64,000 bases of DNA, from NCBI GenBank assembly GCA_016650445.1, contig JAENVS010000011.1, forward strand, positions 138,307 through 202,306, read 5' to 3'. The translations under genes were made by a program, and so were the position numbers. Below, piece by piece: positions 1-10,700 of the stretch. The notes beneath the pieces were generated by a model that saw nothing but the letters and a program-made list of their open reading frames with translations, made no database searches and was not told the origin of the DNA. How positions within the stretch are numbered: the stretch's first letter is position 1; each line of letters starts with the position of its first letter. The DNA comes from Frankiaceae bacterium. GTDB lineage: Bacteria; Actinomycetota; Actinomycetes; Mycobacteriales; SCTD01.

Positions 1-597
1 CGGCTGACCGCGGGTGTAGAGGTGCTCGGCGATGTGCTCCACGTCGAGGAACTCCGCGACCTCCTCGAGGGTCGCGCCATTCGCAGCGTGGCTGTGCAGC
101 ATGGCGCGCACCGCGTCGGCGATCTCGCGGCGTCCGCCGTAACCGACGGCGACGTTGACCTCGACGCCGGGCCGGCCCGCCGTCGACGCAGCCGCCTCTT
201 TGAGCAGCCGGGACGTCTCAGCAGGCAGCAGGTCGAGTGCGCCCACGACGTTGAGGGTCCAGCGGTTCCCCGCCGCCGCGAGCTCGGTGACGACCGCCTC
301 GATGATGCGCAGCAGCGGCTGGAGCTCCGACGCGGGGCGCGACAGGTTGTCGGTCGACAACAGCCACAGCGTGACCAGCTCGACGCCGGCCTCGTCGCAC
401 CACCGCAGGAGCTCTTCGATCTTGTCGGCGCCGCGCTGGTGGCCGTCGTTGACGTCACGCTGACCGGTCGCCCTGGCCCAGCGCCGGTTGCCGTCGAGGA
501 TGACTCCGACGTGCCGCGGCACGGGTGAGCGCGACTGCGCGAGTCCGCGAGCGAGGCGACGCTCGTAGACGCCGTACACGACGTCACGCAGTCCCAC
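1..597 (-). CDS. uppS: Isoprenyl (Z-prenyl) diphosphate synthase, 3' end outside window
   Basis: Cis-prenyltransferase that condenses isopentenyl diphosphate onto an allylic primer to make Z-prenyl diphosphates for the polyprenyl-phosphate carrier used in cell-wall synthesis. The signature HVGVILDGNRRWA lies near residues 31-43; the Asp there binds the diphosphate through Mg. Other family blocks are LLSTDNLSRP, VNVAVGYGGRREI and HLYTRGQP, the last reaching the window edge. 199 residues are visible; the family has about 250-260, so roughly the last 50-60 are missing. The GTG start at 597 is preceded by GGAGG five bases away. It resembles the mycobacterial Rv1086 type (short-chain Z-farnesyl synthase); chain length cannot be read from sequence. 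Confidence 0.9.
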   Translation of the reverse strand, partial: MGLRDVVYGVYERRLARGLAQSRSPVPRHVGVILDGNRRWARATGQRDVNDGHQRGADKIEELLRWCDEAGVELVTLWLLSTDNLSRPASELQPLLRIIEAVVTELAAAGNRWTLNVVGALDLLPAETSRLLKEAAASTAGRPGVEVNVAVGYGGRREIADAVRAMLHSHAANGATLEEVAEFLDVEHIAEHLYTRGQP

Positions 598-648
598 CGT
601 GACCTCCGTCCGACTCGCTCCTCGCGACACCGACGATAGACCGCCGGC

Positions 649-1251
649 TCACCCCGCCGGCCGACGCGGCAGGCCCGCCTCGTGGTCCTGGTCGTACCGG
701 ACACCCACGGCGGCGCACTCGGTGACGAGGGCGTCGAGCATCTCCTGCAGCTCGCCGCTCGAGAGCACCGCCCGCACACCGCGGCCGGACGCACCCCATG
801 CCTCAAGCACGGCCCGGCAGTCAATGCGCCACCGCCCGGGTGGGCCCGGCAGCCACGTGCGCTCCTCCTCCAGCGCGACCCTCAGCGCACCGACGGTGCC
901 GAGGTCGTCGGGGTCGCGGGCCCGGAAGCAGAACAGCTCACGGTCCCGCGGCAGGTAGCGCGACAGGGTGGTCCAGGTGCTGCCGGGGTCGGTCGTCTGG
1001 TCGACGGCGTAGGAGCGCACTCCGGCCTCGACGCTGCTGGCGGGGAACCCGTCGGGGTCCTGCGCCCTCGCCGTCCGCAGGCGTCGGGCCGCGCCGGCGA
1101 CGAAGAAGCCGCACCGCTCGCCGACCTCTCCGAACTCCTGCCCGTCCAGCAGCATCGTCAGCGTGACCTCGTACGGCGTGCCGTCCAGGTCCAGCACGGC
1201 GACGGGTCGGACCTCCAGGGTCGCCCCGTCGACGCAGGTGTGCTCCGCCAC
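649..1251 (-). CDS. Conserved hypothetical protein, 200 residues
   Basis: I do not recognise this family. The GTG start at 1251 has a good ribosome-binding site (GGAAGGAT, six bases before). The product is soluble, without signal peptide or membrane segment, and acidic overall. The first half contains a beta-rich stretch (AVLDLDGTPYEVTLTML), and the C-terminal third looks helical (SSGELQEMLDALVTECAAVG). Two cysteines near residues 6 and 48 are not in a recognisable metal motif. It ends 51 bp before uppS on the same strand and is divergent from the PadR operon, with 88 bp between start codons. Reality is supported by the start context and actinobacterial third-position GC; function unknown. 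Confidence 0.7.
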   Translation of the reverse strand: MAEHTCVDGATLEVRPVAVLDLDGTPYEVTLTMLLDGQEFGEVGERCGFFVAGAARRLRTARAQDPDGFPASSVEAGVRSYAVDQTTDPGSTWTTLSRYLPRDRELFCFRARDPDDLGTVGALRVALEEERTWLPGPPGRWRIDCRAVLEAWGASGRGVRAVLSSGELQEMLDALVTECAAVGVRYDQDHEAGLPRRPAG

Positions 1252-1304
1252 GCTGGCATCCTTCCCGCGCCGGCGACGGGGGACAAGATCACCCGAGGTG
1301 GCTC

Positions 1305-1333
1305 TTGCGTTCGGGCAGATATCTTCCTATAAC
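1305..1333 (+). promoter_or_regulatory. Promoter of the PadR operon, leaderless type, with internal palindrome
   Basis: TTGCGT (1305-1310), a 17-base spacer and TATAAC (1328-1333). Only six bases separate the -10 from the ATG at 1340, so the transcript should start at or next to the start codon (leaderless). The spacer contains the perfect palindrome AGATATCT at 1317-1324, which resembles half of the AT-rich ATATCT-type operators bound by PadR proteins, suggesting autorepression. Confidence 0.65.
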
Positions 1334-1339
1334 TGTTCC

Positions 1340-1666
1340 ATGACACGACGCAGACCCGGTGCGCTCCTCCCCCTCGAGCTGGCGATCCTCGAGGAAGGCC
1401 TGGCCGCGGGCGAGTTCCACGGCTTCGCGATCGCCAAGGCGCTCGCCCACGGGTCGTCGCGGCTCACGGCGCACGGCACGCTCTACAAGGCCCTCGGCCG
1501 GCTCGAGAGCGCAGGCCTGCTGCGGAGCAGCTGGGAGGACCCGGCGCCGGAGGGCCGGCCGCGTCGGCGGCTCTACACGGTGACCGGTGCGGGCGCGCTG
1601 GCCGTGACGCAGGTCGCGCCGGCCACGGCACCGATGGCGCGGCGCCGGCCGGGACTGGCGACCTGA
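1340..1666 (+). CDS. PadR family transcriptional regulator
   Basis: Small winged-helix repressor of 108 residues, the usual size for a PadR-s2 type protein. The N-terminal winged helix shows the family pattern: LAILEEGLAAGEFHGFAIAK (helix 1-2), then LTAHGTLYKALGRLESAGLL (recognition helix into the wing) and GRPRRRLYTVTGAGA (wing). The C-terminal dimerisation helix is short and Ala/Arg-rich. The ATG at 1340 is chosen because a near-consensus promoter ends six bases upstream and the protein begins directly with the winged helix. Its stop overlaps the start of the following membrane protein gene (TGATG), so the two are translationally coupled, a usual PadR/membrane-partner arrangement. The ligand cannot be inferred. 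Confidence 0.88.
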   Translation: MTRRRPGALLPLELAILEEGLAAGEFHGFAIAKALAHGSSRLTAHGTLYKALGRLESAGLLRSSWEDPAPEGRPRRRLYTVTGAGALAVTQVAPATAPMARRRPGLAT

Positions 1667-2403
1667 TGCTGACCGATCGGTGGGTCCGCCTCTACACCTC
1701 CGGGCTCCCGCACGGCCTGCGACGTGCCCGGCTGGACGAGATCGCGAGCGACGTGTTCGAGCAGTACGCCGACTCCGGGACCGGTCGCACCTGGCCGGCC
1801 CGGCACGCGGTGGTCGGACGCACCGTGCGCGGCGCGGTGGACGACCTGATCTGGCGGCGAGAGGTGGCGCGGGGGATGAACAGCAACCGGATCGTGGTGA
1901 GGGTGCTGACGCAGGCGTGGTGGGCGCCGGTCGCCGTACTGGTCGCCCTGTTCGACGCGGCGATGGGCGTGGAGGTGCTCAGCGATAGCGCAAGCACGAT
2001 GCCGGGACGCGTCGTGGGACCGGTGCTCGTCTTCACAGCGGCGCTCGCCGTCGCCGTCGGCCTGAGTCTCCGATCGTCCGCACGCCTCACCTCTGACACC
2101 GGCAGGGGAGTCTCGCGGCTGGGCTACCCGACGCTCGTGGTCGCTGTCACCGCGGTGGCCGTCACGGTCGTCGGCACCCGGGTCGCGCTGATACTCGGCG
2201 CCGTGGTCATCTTCGCCGCCGTCGCGGTGGCCGTGACGTCCCTCGGCGCCGGGAGGGGCGACGGGGGCGCGAACGCCCTCATCGTTGCCGGCATGCTTCC
2301 CGCGCTGGTGATGTTCTGGATGGTCGTGCCACCGCTGCTGGCACTGACCGTGATCGCGGGGCTGCTCACCAGCCGGGCCCGACCGGCACCGGCGGCCGCC
2401 TGA
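1666..2403 (+). CDS. PadR-associated membrane protein (HAAS-like N-terminus)
   Basis: Integral membrane protein of 245 residues. Residues 1-65 are cytosolic and helical (RLYTSGLPHGLRRARLDEI, DVFEQY), similar to the HAAS/DUF1700-type helical domain that often accompanies PadR regulators. From about residue 80 there are roughly five hydrophobic helices (WWAPVAVLVALFDAAM; VVGPVLVFTAALAVAVGL; TLVVAVTAVAVTVV; LILGAVVIFAAVAVAV; LIVAGMLPALVMFWMVVPPL). The ATG overlaps the stop of the PadR gene. It is convergent with pckG with only four bases between the stop codons. Likely a sensor or partner controlled by the PadR protein; this is inferred from pairing only. Confidence 0.8.
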   Translation: MLTDRWVRLYTSGLPHGLRRARLDEIASDVFEQYADSGTGRTWPARHAVVGRTVRGAVDDLIWRREVARGMNSNRIVVRVLTQAWWAPVAVLVALFDAAMGVEVLSDSASTMPGRVVGPVLVFTAALAVAVGLSLRSSARLTSDTGRGVSRLGYPTLVVAVTAVAVTVVGTRVALILGAVVIFAAVAVAVTSLGAGRGDGGANALIVAGMLPALVMFWMVVPPLLALTVIAGLLTSRARPAPAAA

Positions 2404-2407
2404 CGGG

Positions 2408-4234
<1,827 letters not shown>

Positions 4235-4294
4235 GGGAGCCTCTCCATCGAGGATCGTGGCCGGACGGCGGGGGACGTACCCTGAAGTGTGCCG

Positions 4295-4311
4295 CGTCAC
4301 GAGACGTGACG
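4295..4311. promoter_or_regulatory. Perfect 7-bp dyad between pckG and haemolysin III
   Basis: CGTCACG, three-base loop AGA, then CGTGACG. It lies 61 bp upstream of the pckG start and 34 bp upstream of the haemolysin III start, where a transcription factor could act on either promoter. The binding protein is unknown; a carbon-source regulator of pckG is a plausible guess only. Confidence 0.4.
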
Positions 4312-4344
4312 ACAGGGCCCCTGCCTGTGAGATCCCGCACCTGC

Positions 4345-5058
4345 ATGACACCTGGGGGACACGTGCCAGACACGCATCACGGTCTGGAGGCCCGGATCGC
4401 GGACGTCGTTGCCGAGGTCGGCGCCGTGGTCAAGCCACGCCTGCGCGGCGTCCTGCACGAGGCGGCGTTCGCCATCTCCCTCGTCACGGGTACGGCGCTC
4501 GTGTGCCTCGCGAACGGCCCGCGTGAGCGGGTCGCGACAGCGGTGTACGCCGGCAGCGTCGCGCTGCTGTTCGGTACGTCGGCGGCGTACCACCGAGGGG
4601 TCTGGTCCCCACGCGCGTACGACCTCATGGCCCGACTCGACCACTCGATGATCTTCGTGCTCATCGCCGGGTCCTACACGCCGTTCGCGCTGCTGCTGCT
4701 GAACGGGGGCGCGCAGTGGGCGGTGCTCGCCGTGGTGTGGGGTGGAGCCCTGCTCGGTGTCGTGCTGCGCAACGTGTTGCGGCAGCCGCCGCGGTGGCTC
4801 TTCGTCGGGCTCTACCTCGCGCTCGGCTGGATCGCCGTGGGTCTCATGCCGGCGGTGCTGCGCCGGGGTGGCGTCGCGGTGCTGGTGCTGCTCGCCGTCG
4901 GCGGGCTGTTCTACACAGCAGGCGCGCTCGTCTACGCACTGCGTCGCCCGGACCCGTCCCCGCGTTGGTTCGGCTTCCACGAGGTGTTCCACGCCTGCAC
5001 GCTGCTCGCGTTCGCCACCCACTACGTCGCCGTGTCGATCACGACGTACTCGAGCTAG
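4345..5058 (+). CDS. Haemolysin III / PAQR family membrane protein
   Basis: Seven-helix membrane protein of 237 residues. The PAQR/HlyIII metal-binding signature is complete: an early YHRG histidine, [17 protein letters not shown] in the middle, and [19 protein letters not shown] near the C-terminus, whose histidines bind zinc in structurally known members. The family role in bacteria is poorly defined (membrane lipid or hydrolase-like activity; the haemolysin name is historical). The ATG at 4345 lacks a clear ribosome-binding site; an in-frame GTG at 4363 preceded by GGGGGA is a serious alternative that would shorten the protein by six residues. Corresponds in position to mycobacterial Rv1085c. 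Confidence 0.9.
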   Translation: MTPGGHVPDTHHGLEARIADVVAEVGAVVKPRLRGVLHEAAFAISLVTGTALVCLANGPRERVATAVYAGSVALLFGTSAAYHRGVWSPRAYDLMARLDHSMIFVLIAGSYTPFALLLLNGGAQWAVLAVVWGGALLGVVLRNVLRQPPRWLFVGLYLALGWIAVGLMPAVLRRGGVAVLVLLAVGGLFYTAGALVYALRRPDPSPRWFGFHEVFHACTLLAFATHYVAVSITTYSS

Positions 5059-5092
5059 GCGGTTACATCCTCTTTCGCTTCACTAGTTCCGC

Positions 5093-5629
5093 TCAGGCCG
5101 GGCCGCGGTCGCGGACCTGCTGGACCGACTCCATCGCGGTCCGCAGCTCAGCCAGCCACGCCTCCGTGTTGCGACCGACGAGCTTGACGCACCAGGCCAG
5201 CGCCTCGGAGCGCGAGCGGGCGACGCCGGCGTCGACGAGGGTGTCGAGCACCTGACGCTCGGGCTGCCGTAGCCGCGTCATCACCGGCACGGACAGGGTC
5301 GTGAACACGTGCGTCGTGTCGCCGGCTTGCGCCCCCCAGGCGACCTTGCGGCCGAAGCGGTGCTCGGCCTCTCGGGCGATCTTCATCCGCGCCTCGCGGG
5401 TCTCCTCGCGAAACCGGATGACGCGGCCGGCCTCGACCTCGGCCTTGCCGGCATCGTCGGCCGCGGCGTCCGGAGCCGGGATGCGGCCGACGACGAGGAT
5501 CTCGTCACGGTCGATCGTGATCTCGGCGGGTGCCTCGAACCAGCCGTCCGGCAGCCGCCCGGCGAACCACCCCGCGATCCCGTCCGCGGCCGGGACGTCC
5601 TGATCCGCGCGTGCAGGTGCGTGTCTCAT
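5093..5629 (-). CDS. Conserved actinobacterial protein with possible ribbon-helix-helix C-terminus
   Basis: A 178-residue soluble protein. The N-terminal part carries LPDGWFEAPAEITIDRDEIL, which I associate with conserved actinobacterial proteins of unknown function. The central part is charged (VIRFREETREARMKIAREAE). The C-terminal part, VMTRLRQPERQVLDTLVDAG followed by VARSRSEALAWCVKL, looks like a strand-helix-helix DNA-binding unit in which the strand precedes two helices. The ATG at 5629 has GGAGG seven bases upstream. A strong promoter with three tandem 8-mers precedes it, consistent with autoregulation by a dimeric strand-helix-helix protein. The DNA-binding assignment is inference. 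Confidence 0.75.
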   Translation of the reverse strand: MRHAPARADQDVPAADGIAGWFAGRLPDGWFEAPAEITIDRDEILVVGRIPAPDAAADDAGKAEVEAGRVIRFREETREARMKIAREAEHRFGRKVAWGAQAGDTTHVFTTLSVPVMTRLRQPERQVLDTLVDAGVARSRSEALAWCVKLVGRNTEAWLAELRTAMESVQQVRDRGPA

Positions 5630-5647
5630 CGGCGTACCTCCGTGGTG

Positions 5648-5676
5648 ATTACACACTTACACCTCTACATGTGCAA
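5648..5676 (-). promoter_or_regulatory. Promoter overlapping three tandem 8-bp repeats
   Basis: On the minus strand: TTGCAC (5676-5671), exactly 17 bases, then TGTAAT (5653-5648); the start codon at 5629 and its GGAGG follow closely. Read on the plus strand, 5649-5672 is three head-to-tail 8-mers: TTACACAC, TTACACCT, CTACATGT. The array covers the whole spacer and the -10, where bound repressor would block polymerase. Confidence 0.65.
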
Positions 5677-5690
5677 GCCCCGAACGAAGA

Positions 5691-7652
5691 TCAGGGCACC
5701 ACGACGCGGAGCTGGTCGCGCAGGCGGGACTCGTCGGTCGTGGGGGCGTCGCAGACGAAGCCACGGCAGACGTACGCCGCCCCCGGCGGACGCCCCTCCA
5801 CCAGGGGGCCTTGGTCCACCACGACGGCGCCAGGAGAGGTCGTACGGCGGGCGACGGCCAGCAGATCAGGGCGGGCGACCACCGCGACCTCCGCAGGTCC
5901 CGCGAGCAGTGCTTCCGCGACGGCGCAGGACCAGCCGGCGAACCGGGCGTGCCGGGCGAACAGAGGCGCGACCGTCGCCAGCGCCGCGCCTGCCGCAGCG
6001 CGGTGGTCGTCGGAGCCGGTCAGCGCGGCGTAGGTCAGCAGCGCGCCGGCTGCGGCGGCCAACCCCGACGGCGTCGCGTTGTCGGCTGGGTCCTGCGGGC
6101 GGCGTACCAGCTGCTCGGCGTCGTCCGCCGTGTCGAAGAACCCGCCGTTGCCGTCGCCGAACCGCTCGAGCACGACCCGGAGCAGGTGCTTGGCACCCTC
6201 GAGTCGGCCCGCGTCGCCGGTCACCTGGTGCAGGGCGAGCAGTCCCTCGGCGTAGCCGGCGTAGTCCTCGAGGACACCGGCGTGGGCGCCCGCCTTCCCG
6301 TCGCGTGACACCCGACGGAGCCGCTGGTCCTCGCTCGCCCAGTGCACGTTGAGGAGCACGTCTGCACAGACGTCGGCGGCCTCCACCCAGTCCGGCCGGT
6401 CGAACAGCACACCGCCCTCGGCGAGGGCGGCGATGGCCAATCCGTTCCACGCGCACACGAGCTTGTCGTCGCGGCCCGGCTGCGGTCGATCCGCGCGCGC
6501 GGCGAGCAGTGCCGCGCGGGCCCGCTCGTAGCGCGAGAGGTCGTCGGGCTCCTGCAGCCGCTGCAGCACGGACGCGCCGTGCTCGAACGTGCCTCCGGGC
6601 GTCACCTCCAGCTGAGCGGCCGCCCACGCGCCGTCGTCGTCGCCGAGCACATCGACGAGCTGCTCGGGCGTCCACACGTAGGTCAGACCCTCCACGCCAT
6701 CGGTGTCGGCATCGAGAGCCGAGGCGAAGCCGCCCTCCGGCGTACGGAGGTCGCGCAGCAGGAAATCCCCTGTCTCCAGGGCGATCCGCCGTGCGAAGTC
6801 GGATCCCGTCGCGCGCCACCAGTGCACGTAGACCCGCAGCAGCAAGGCGTTGTCGTAGAGCATCTTCTCGAAGTGCGGCACCACCCAGTGCCGGTCGACC
6901 GAGTAGCGCGCGAAGCCGCCGGCAAGCTGGTCGTACATCCCGCCTCGTGCCATCGCCTCGCACGTGCCACTGACGAGATCGAGGCCGTCGCCGGTACGTG
7001 CGGCATGCCGGAGCAGGAACTCCAGCGCCATCGACGGCGGGAACTTCGGCGCGCTGCCGAAGCCACCTGATTGTTCGTCGTACGACGAACGCAGCGACGC
7101 GGCAGCGGCATCGAGGAGCTCGGGCGTGACGGCTGCCGTCGTACCGACGGGCCCTGACTCGGAGAGCCGGCGGACGATGTCGGCGCCGGCCGCCAGCACC
7201 TCCTCGCGTCGTTCTTGCCAGGTGCGCACGATCGACTCGAGCACCTGCCGGAACGACGGCATCCCGTGCTTGGGGACATCGGGCCAGTAGGTGCCGCAGA
7301 AGAACGGCTCTCCCTTCGGCGTGAGGAAAGACGTCATCGGCCAGCCACCATGGCCGGTCATCGCCTGCACGGCTTCCATGTAGACGGCGTCGACATCCGG
7401 CCGCTCTTCCCTGTCGACCTTCACATTGACGAAGTGCTCGTTCATGTACGCCGCCGTCGCGTCGTCCTCGAACGACTCGTGCGCCATCACGTGGCACCAA
7501 TGACACGCTGCGTAACCAATCGACAGCAGGATGGGCACGTCTCGACGTACTGCCTCCGCGAACGCCTCAGGTGACCACTCCCACCAGTCGACCGGGTTGT
7601 CCTGGTGCTGCTGCAGGTACGGCGACGTCGACTCAGCGAGACGGTTCGGCAT
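5691..7652 (-). CDS. DUF255 thioredoxin-like protein (YyaL/SSP411 family)
   Basis: A 653-residue cytosolic protein. Residues 1-160 form a thioredoxin fold of the DUF255 type: start [20 protein letters not shown], then [12 protein letters not shown] with the CxxC pair, [13 protein letters not shown] and [13 protein letters not shown]. The remainder is an (alpha/alpha)-barrel like N-acylglucosamine 2-epimerases and cellulases, with [17 protein letters not shown] and [12 protein letters not shown]. Members are widespread and biochemically undefined; spermatogenesis-associated protein 20 is the human relative. The ATG is set by the conserved MxNRL N-terminus. It has no Shine-Dalgarno or TANNNT; instead it sits in a palindromic 27-bp element also found on the arfB start. 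Counterpart of Rv1084. Confidence 0.93.
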   Translation of the reverse strand: MPNRLAESTSPYLQQHQDNPVDWWEWSPEAFAEAVRRDVPILLSIGYAACHWCHVMAHESFEDDATAAYMNEHFVNVKVDREERPDVDAVYMEAVQAMTGHGGWPMTSFLTPKGEPFFCGTYWPDVPKHGMPSFRQVLESIVRTWQERREEVLAAGADIVRRLSESGPVGTTAAVTPELLDAAAASLRSSYDEQSGGFGSAPKFPPSMALEFLLRHAARTGDGLDLVSGTCEAMARGGMYDQLAGGFARYSVDRHWVVPHFEKMLYDNALLLRVYVHWWRATGSDFARRIALETGDFLLRDLRTPEGGFASALDADTDGVEGLTYVWTPEQLVDVLGDDDGAWAAAQLEVTPGGTFEHGASVLQRLQEPDDLSRYERARAALLAARADRPQPGRDDKLVCAWNGLAIAALAEGGVLFDRPDWVEAADVCADVLLNVHWASEDQRLRRVSRDGKAGAHAGVLEDYAGYAEGLLALHQVTGDAGRLEGAKHLLRVVLERFGDGNGGFFDTADDAEQLVRRPQDPADNATPSGLAAAAGALLTYAALTGSDDHRAAAGAALATVAPLFARHARFAGWSCAVAEALLAGPAEVAVVARPDLLAVARRTTSPGAVVVDQGPLVEGRPPGAAYVCRGFVCDAPTTDESRLRDQLRVVVP

Positions 7653-7674
7653 GCTGGCAGCATGCCCGGGCCGC
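7648..7674. repeat. 27-bp direct repeat, left copy, on the DUF255 start codon
   Basis: Identical over 27 bases to 19442-19468 in the same orientation. The core GCATGCTGGCAGCATGC is a perfect inverted repeat (seven-base arms, three-base centre). The minus-strand start codon of DUF255 occupies 7652-7650. The codon equivalent to the arfB start would be at 7662-7664. The two copies bracket 11.8 kb containing the three large exported proteins. Confidence 0.9.
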
Positions 7675-7708
7675 ACCCGATGACGCCTCGGCCCGGGGCG
7701 GGTGCGAA

Positions 7709-10700
7709 CTACGCCGGGATGCGCACGTTCCCGCCCGTGAGCAGTCGCTGGTCAGTGGGGCTGCCGACCGAGAAGGACCTCGGCCCCACGATGGAGACCG
7801 CGAACAGATCGGGTGGCGTCGCGCCCCCGGACGGTTCCGCCTTGTCGGTGGCATCGATGCGCAGCGTGGCCGTGCCGCTGACGGCGAGCACCGTCCCCGT
7901 CGCAAGGTCAACCGCGCGGGTGCTGCCGTTGTCGCCCTGAACCGTGGCCGAGCAGACCTTCGGGGCCTTAGCCGTGCAGGTCCGCGACAACGACGACACC
8001 GAGCCGGTGCTGACGACGAACGCATAGGAGCGGTTCCCGTACCCGAGGTCGGCCTGCTGACGGAAGACCTGCACGGCATCGCCCGTGACGCCCTTCTTTG
8101 CCGGGTTGGCACGGAAGGCGAAGTCAGTGCGTTGCCCTGTGCCGTCGGCGACACTCCCGCCACCGGCGGCCGAGCCCGTCGGCACCGACGCCACGCTGAA
8201 GGCAGCCACGTCGACTCCCGCCACGTACGAGGTCGACAGCAGCTTGGCGACGAAGCCACGGCTTCCCGCGGCAAGCGCGCCAGTGGTGCACACAGCGGTG
8301 CCGGAGCCTGCCCCAGAAGAGGTGACGGTTGCCGTGCACAGGGTCGTGCCAGCGACATCGGTGAACTGCACCTGGGCACTGCCGAGGGCCGTCCCGGCCG
8401 AGGAGTCGCTGGCCTCCTGGACGAGCGCGGAGAGCTGCGTCGAAGCAGCAGCGCTCGAGGTCACGACGAGACCTGGCCCGGTGATGGTGACGGTGGCGTC
8501 CTCGGGGGTCACTGTGAAGGGCGTGGACACCGACGCGGGCTCGTACGCCGGAGAACCGGCGAAGGACGCGACGACGCTCGATGAACCTGGTGCCGACGTG
8601 AGGACGGCATAGCCGCTGGCAGTCCCGTCCGCGCTGGTGGCGGCGTTCGCCGACCGTCCAGCAACGGTGAACGCGACCGCGGCGCCGCCGACCGGCGCAC
8701 CTGCCGACGTGGTCAGCTCGGCCACCAACCAGGCTTCATCCGAGTACTGACCCGACGTCACCCCGCTGTAGGTGATGGTCGTCGCCTGCCGCGTGACCGT
8801 CACCTTGAAGGAGCGGTCGGCGCTTGCCGAGCCGTCGCTGACGCGCACGGTGATCGTGTGCGCGCCCACGTCGCTCGCCTGCGGTGTCCACGCGATGCTG
8901 CCCCACCAGTCAACGGAAGCACCCGCGGGGCCCGACACCAACGAGTACGTGAGGGGGTCGCCTTCCACGTCGTGTCCCGTGGCGACGACCTCCACCGGCG
9001 AGCCCCACGGCGTGCTCCGATCGCCGATCGGATCGAGCGTCGGCGGGTCGTTCACCGGCGAGACGGTCAGGGAGACCGTCGCAGAGGCGGAGCCACCATG
9101 TCCATCGGTCACCGCGTACGTGAACGAGTCGCCCTCGCTGTAGTTGGACGCTGGCGTGTACCGCACGCCACCAGACACCACTGAGACCGACCCGTGCGAC
9201 GGCTGGGTCACCGATGACACGGTGACGACATCGCCATCCGGATCGGAGTCGTTGCTCAGCACCGGCACCGTGACGGCGACGTCCTCTGGCGTCGACGCAG
9301 CGTCGTCCACGGCCTTCGGCGGGTCGCTCACGGCCGTCACGGTCATGGCCACGGCCGCCGTGTCGGTGCCACCGCTGGGGTCGGACACGACGTACGTGAA
9401 CGAGTCGGTGCCCCAGAAGTTCGTCGCAGGGGTGTACTTCACCGCTCCGCCGACGATGGACGTCGACCCGTGCGACGGCTGCGTCACCGACGACACCGTC
9501 AGGGCCGCCCCCTCTGGATCGAAGTCGTTCGCCAGCACGGGCACGCTGACCGGTGAGTCCTCGGCCGTGGTCGCGGTGTCATCGCCGGCTGAGGGGGGGT
9601 AGTTCCCCGGCGCGACCGTGACAGACACCAGCGCCGAGCCGGTCCCACTGTGGCCGTCAGTAGCAACGTAGGAGAACGAGTCCGGACCGGAGTAACCGGC
9701 CGCGGGTGTGTAGGTCACACCACTGGGACCGAAGACGGTGGAACCGTGGTTCGGCTGCGTCGCGGACGAGACCGTCAACACATCGCCGTCAGCATCGGAG
9801 TCGTTGTCGAGCACCGGCACCGTCACGACCACACCTTGTTGGGTAGCTGCCGTGTCATCGCGAACGATCGGGGCGTCGTTCACGGGCGACACGGTCAGCG
9901 GCACCGTCGCCGAGTCGGTGCCACCGTGCCCGTCGTCGGCCACGTAGGTGAAGGTGTCCGGACCGTTGTAGTCCGCTGTCGGCGTGTACTTGACCCCACC
10001 CGGGACGACGACCGCCGATCCGTGCGATGGCTGGGTGACGGACGAGACCGTCAGTGTGTCGAGGTCGATGTCGCTGTCATTGTCCAGAACCGGCACGGTG
10101 ACAGCGGCGTCCTCGGTCGTCGACGCGGTGTCATCAACAGCGAGAGGAGGATCGTTTCCTGCCGTGACCGTGACAGCCACGGTGCCCGAGTCTGAGTCTG
10201 ACGGCACGTTGTCGTCCTGGACGACGTAGGTGAACGAGTCCGGACCGTTGTAGTCGGTCGCCGGCGTGTAGGTCACCACGCCGGACGCCAGGCTGGTGGA
10301 GCCGTGGGTCGGCTGGTCCACCGACAGCACCGACAGCGCATCTCCCGCGTCGGGGTCGTGGTCGTTGTCGAGGACGGGCACCTCTACCGCCGCGTCCTCG
10401 GGCGTCGTCACGGTGTCATCGACGGCGACTGGCGGATCGTTGACGCAGCTAATGGTGACCGCGATGACCGCATCGGCGATGCCGTTCCTGCCGTCGAAGA
10501 TGCGGTAGGAGACGGCATCGCTGCCGCAGTAGTTCGGGTCCGGCGTATAGGTGACCGTCGCACCCGAACCGCTGGCCGAACCGTGGGCTGGGTCCTTGAC
10601 CTGCAGCACTGAGATGGAGTTGCCGTCCGGGTCGGAGTCGTTGGCCGTGACGTTCACGGACACCTGGGTGTCCTCCACCGTGCCTGCCGTGTCGTCGCTC

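Noticed and set aside
8990..10600. Regularly spaced similar sequences that might suggest a CRISPR array
   Set aside because: Spacing is about 280 bp, the units are translated cadherin-like repeats in one open frame, and there is no short identical repeat with unique spacers.
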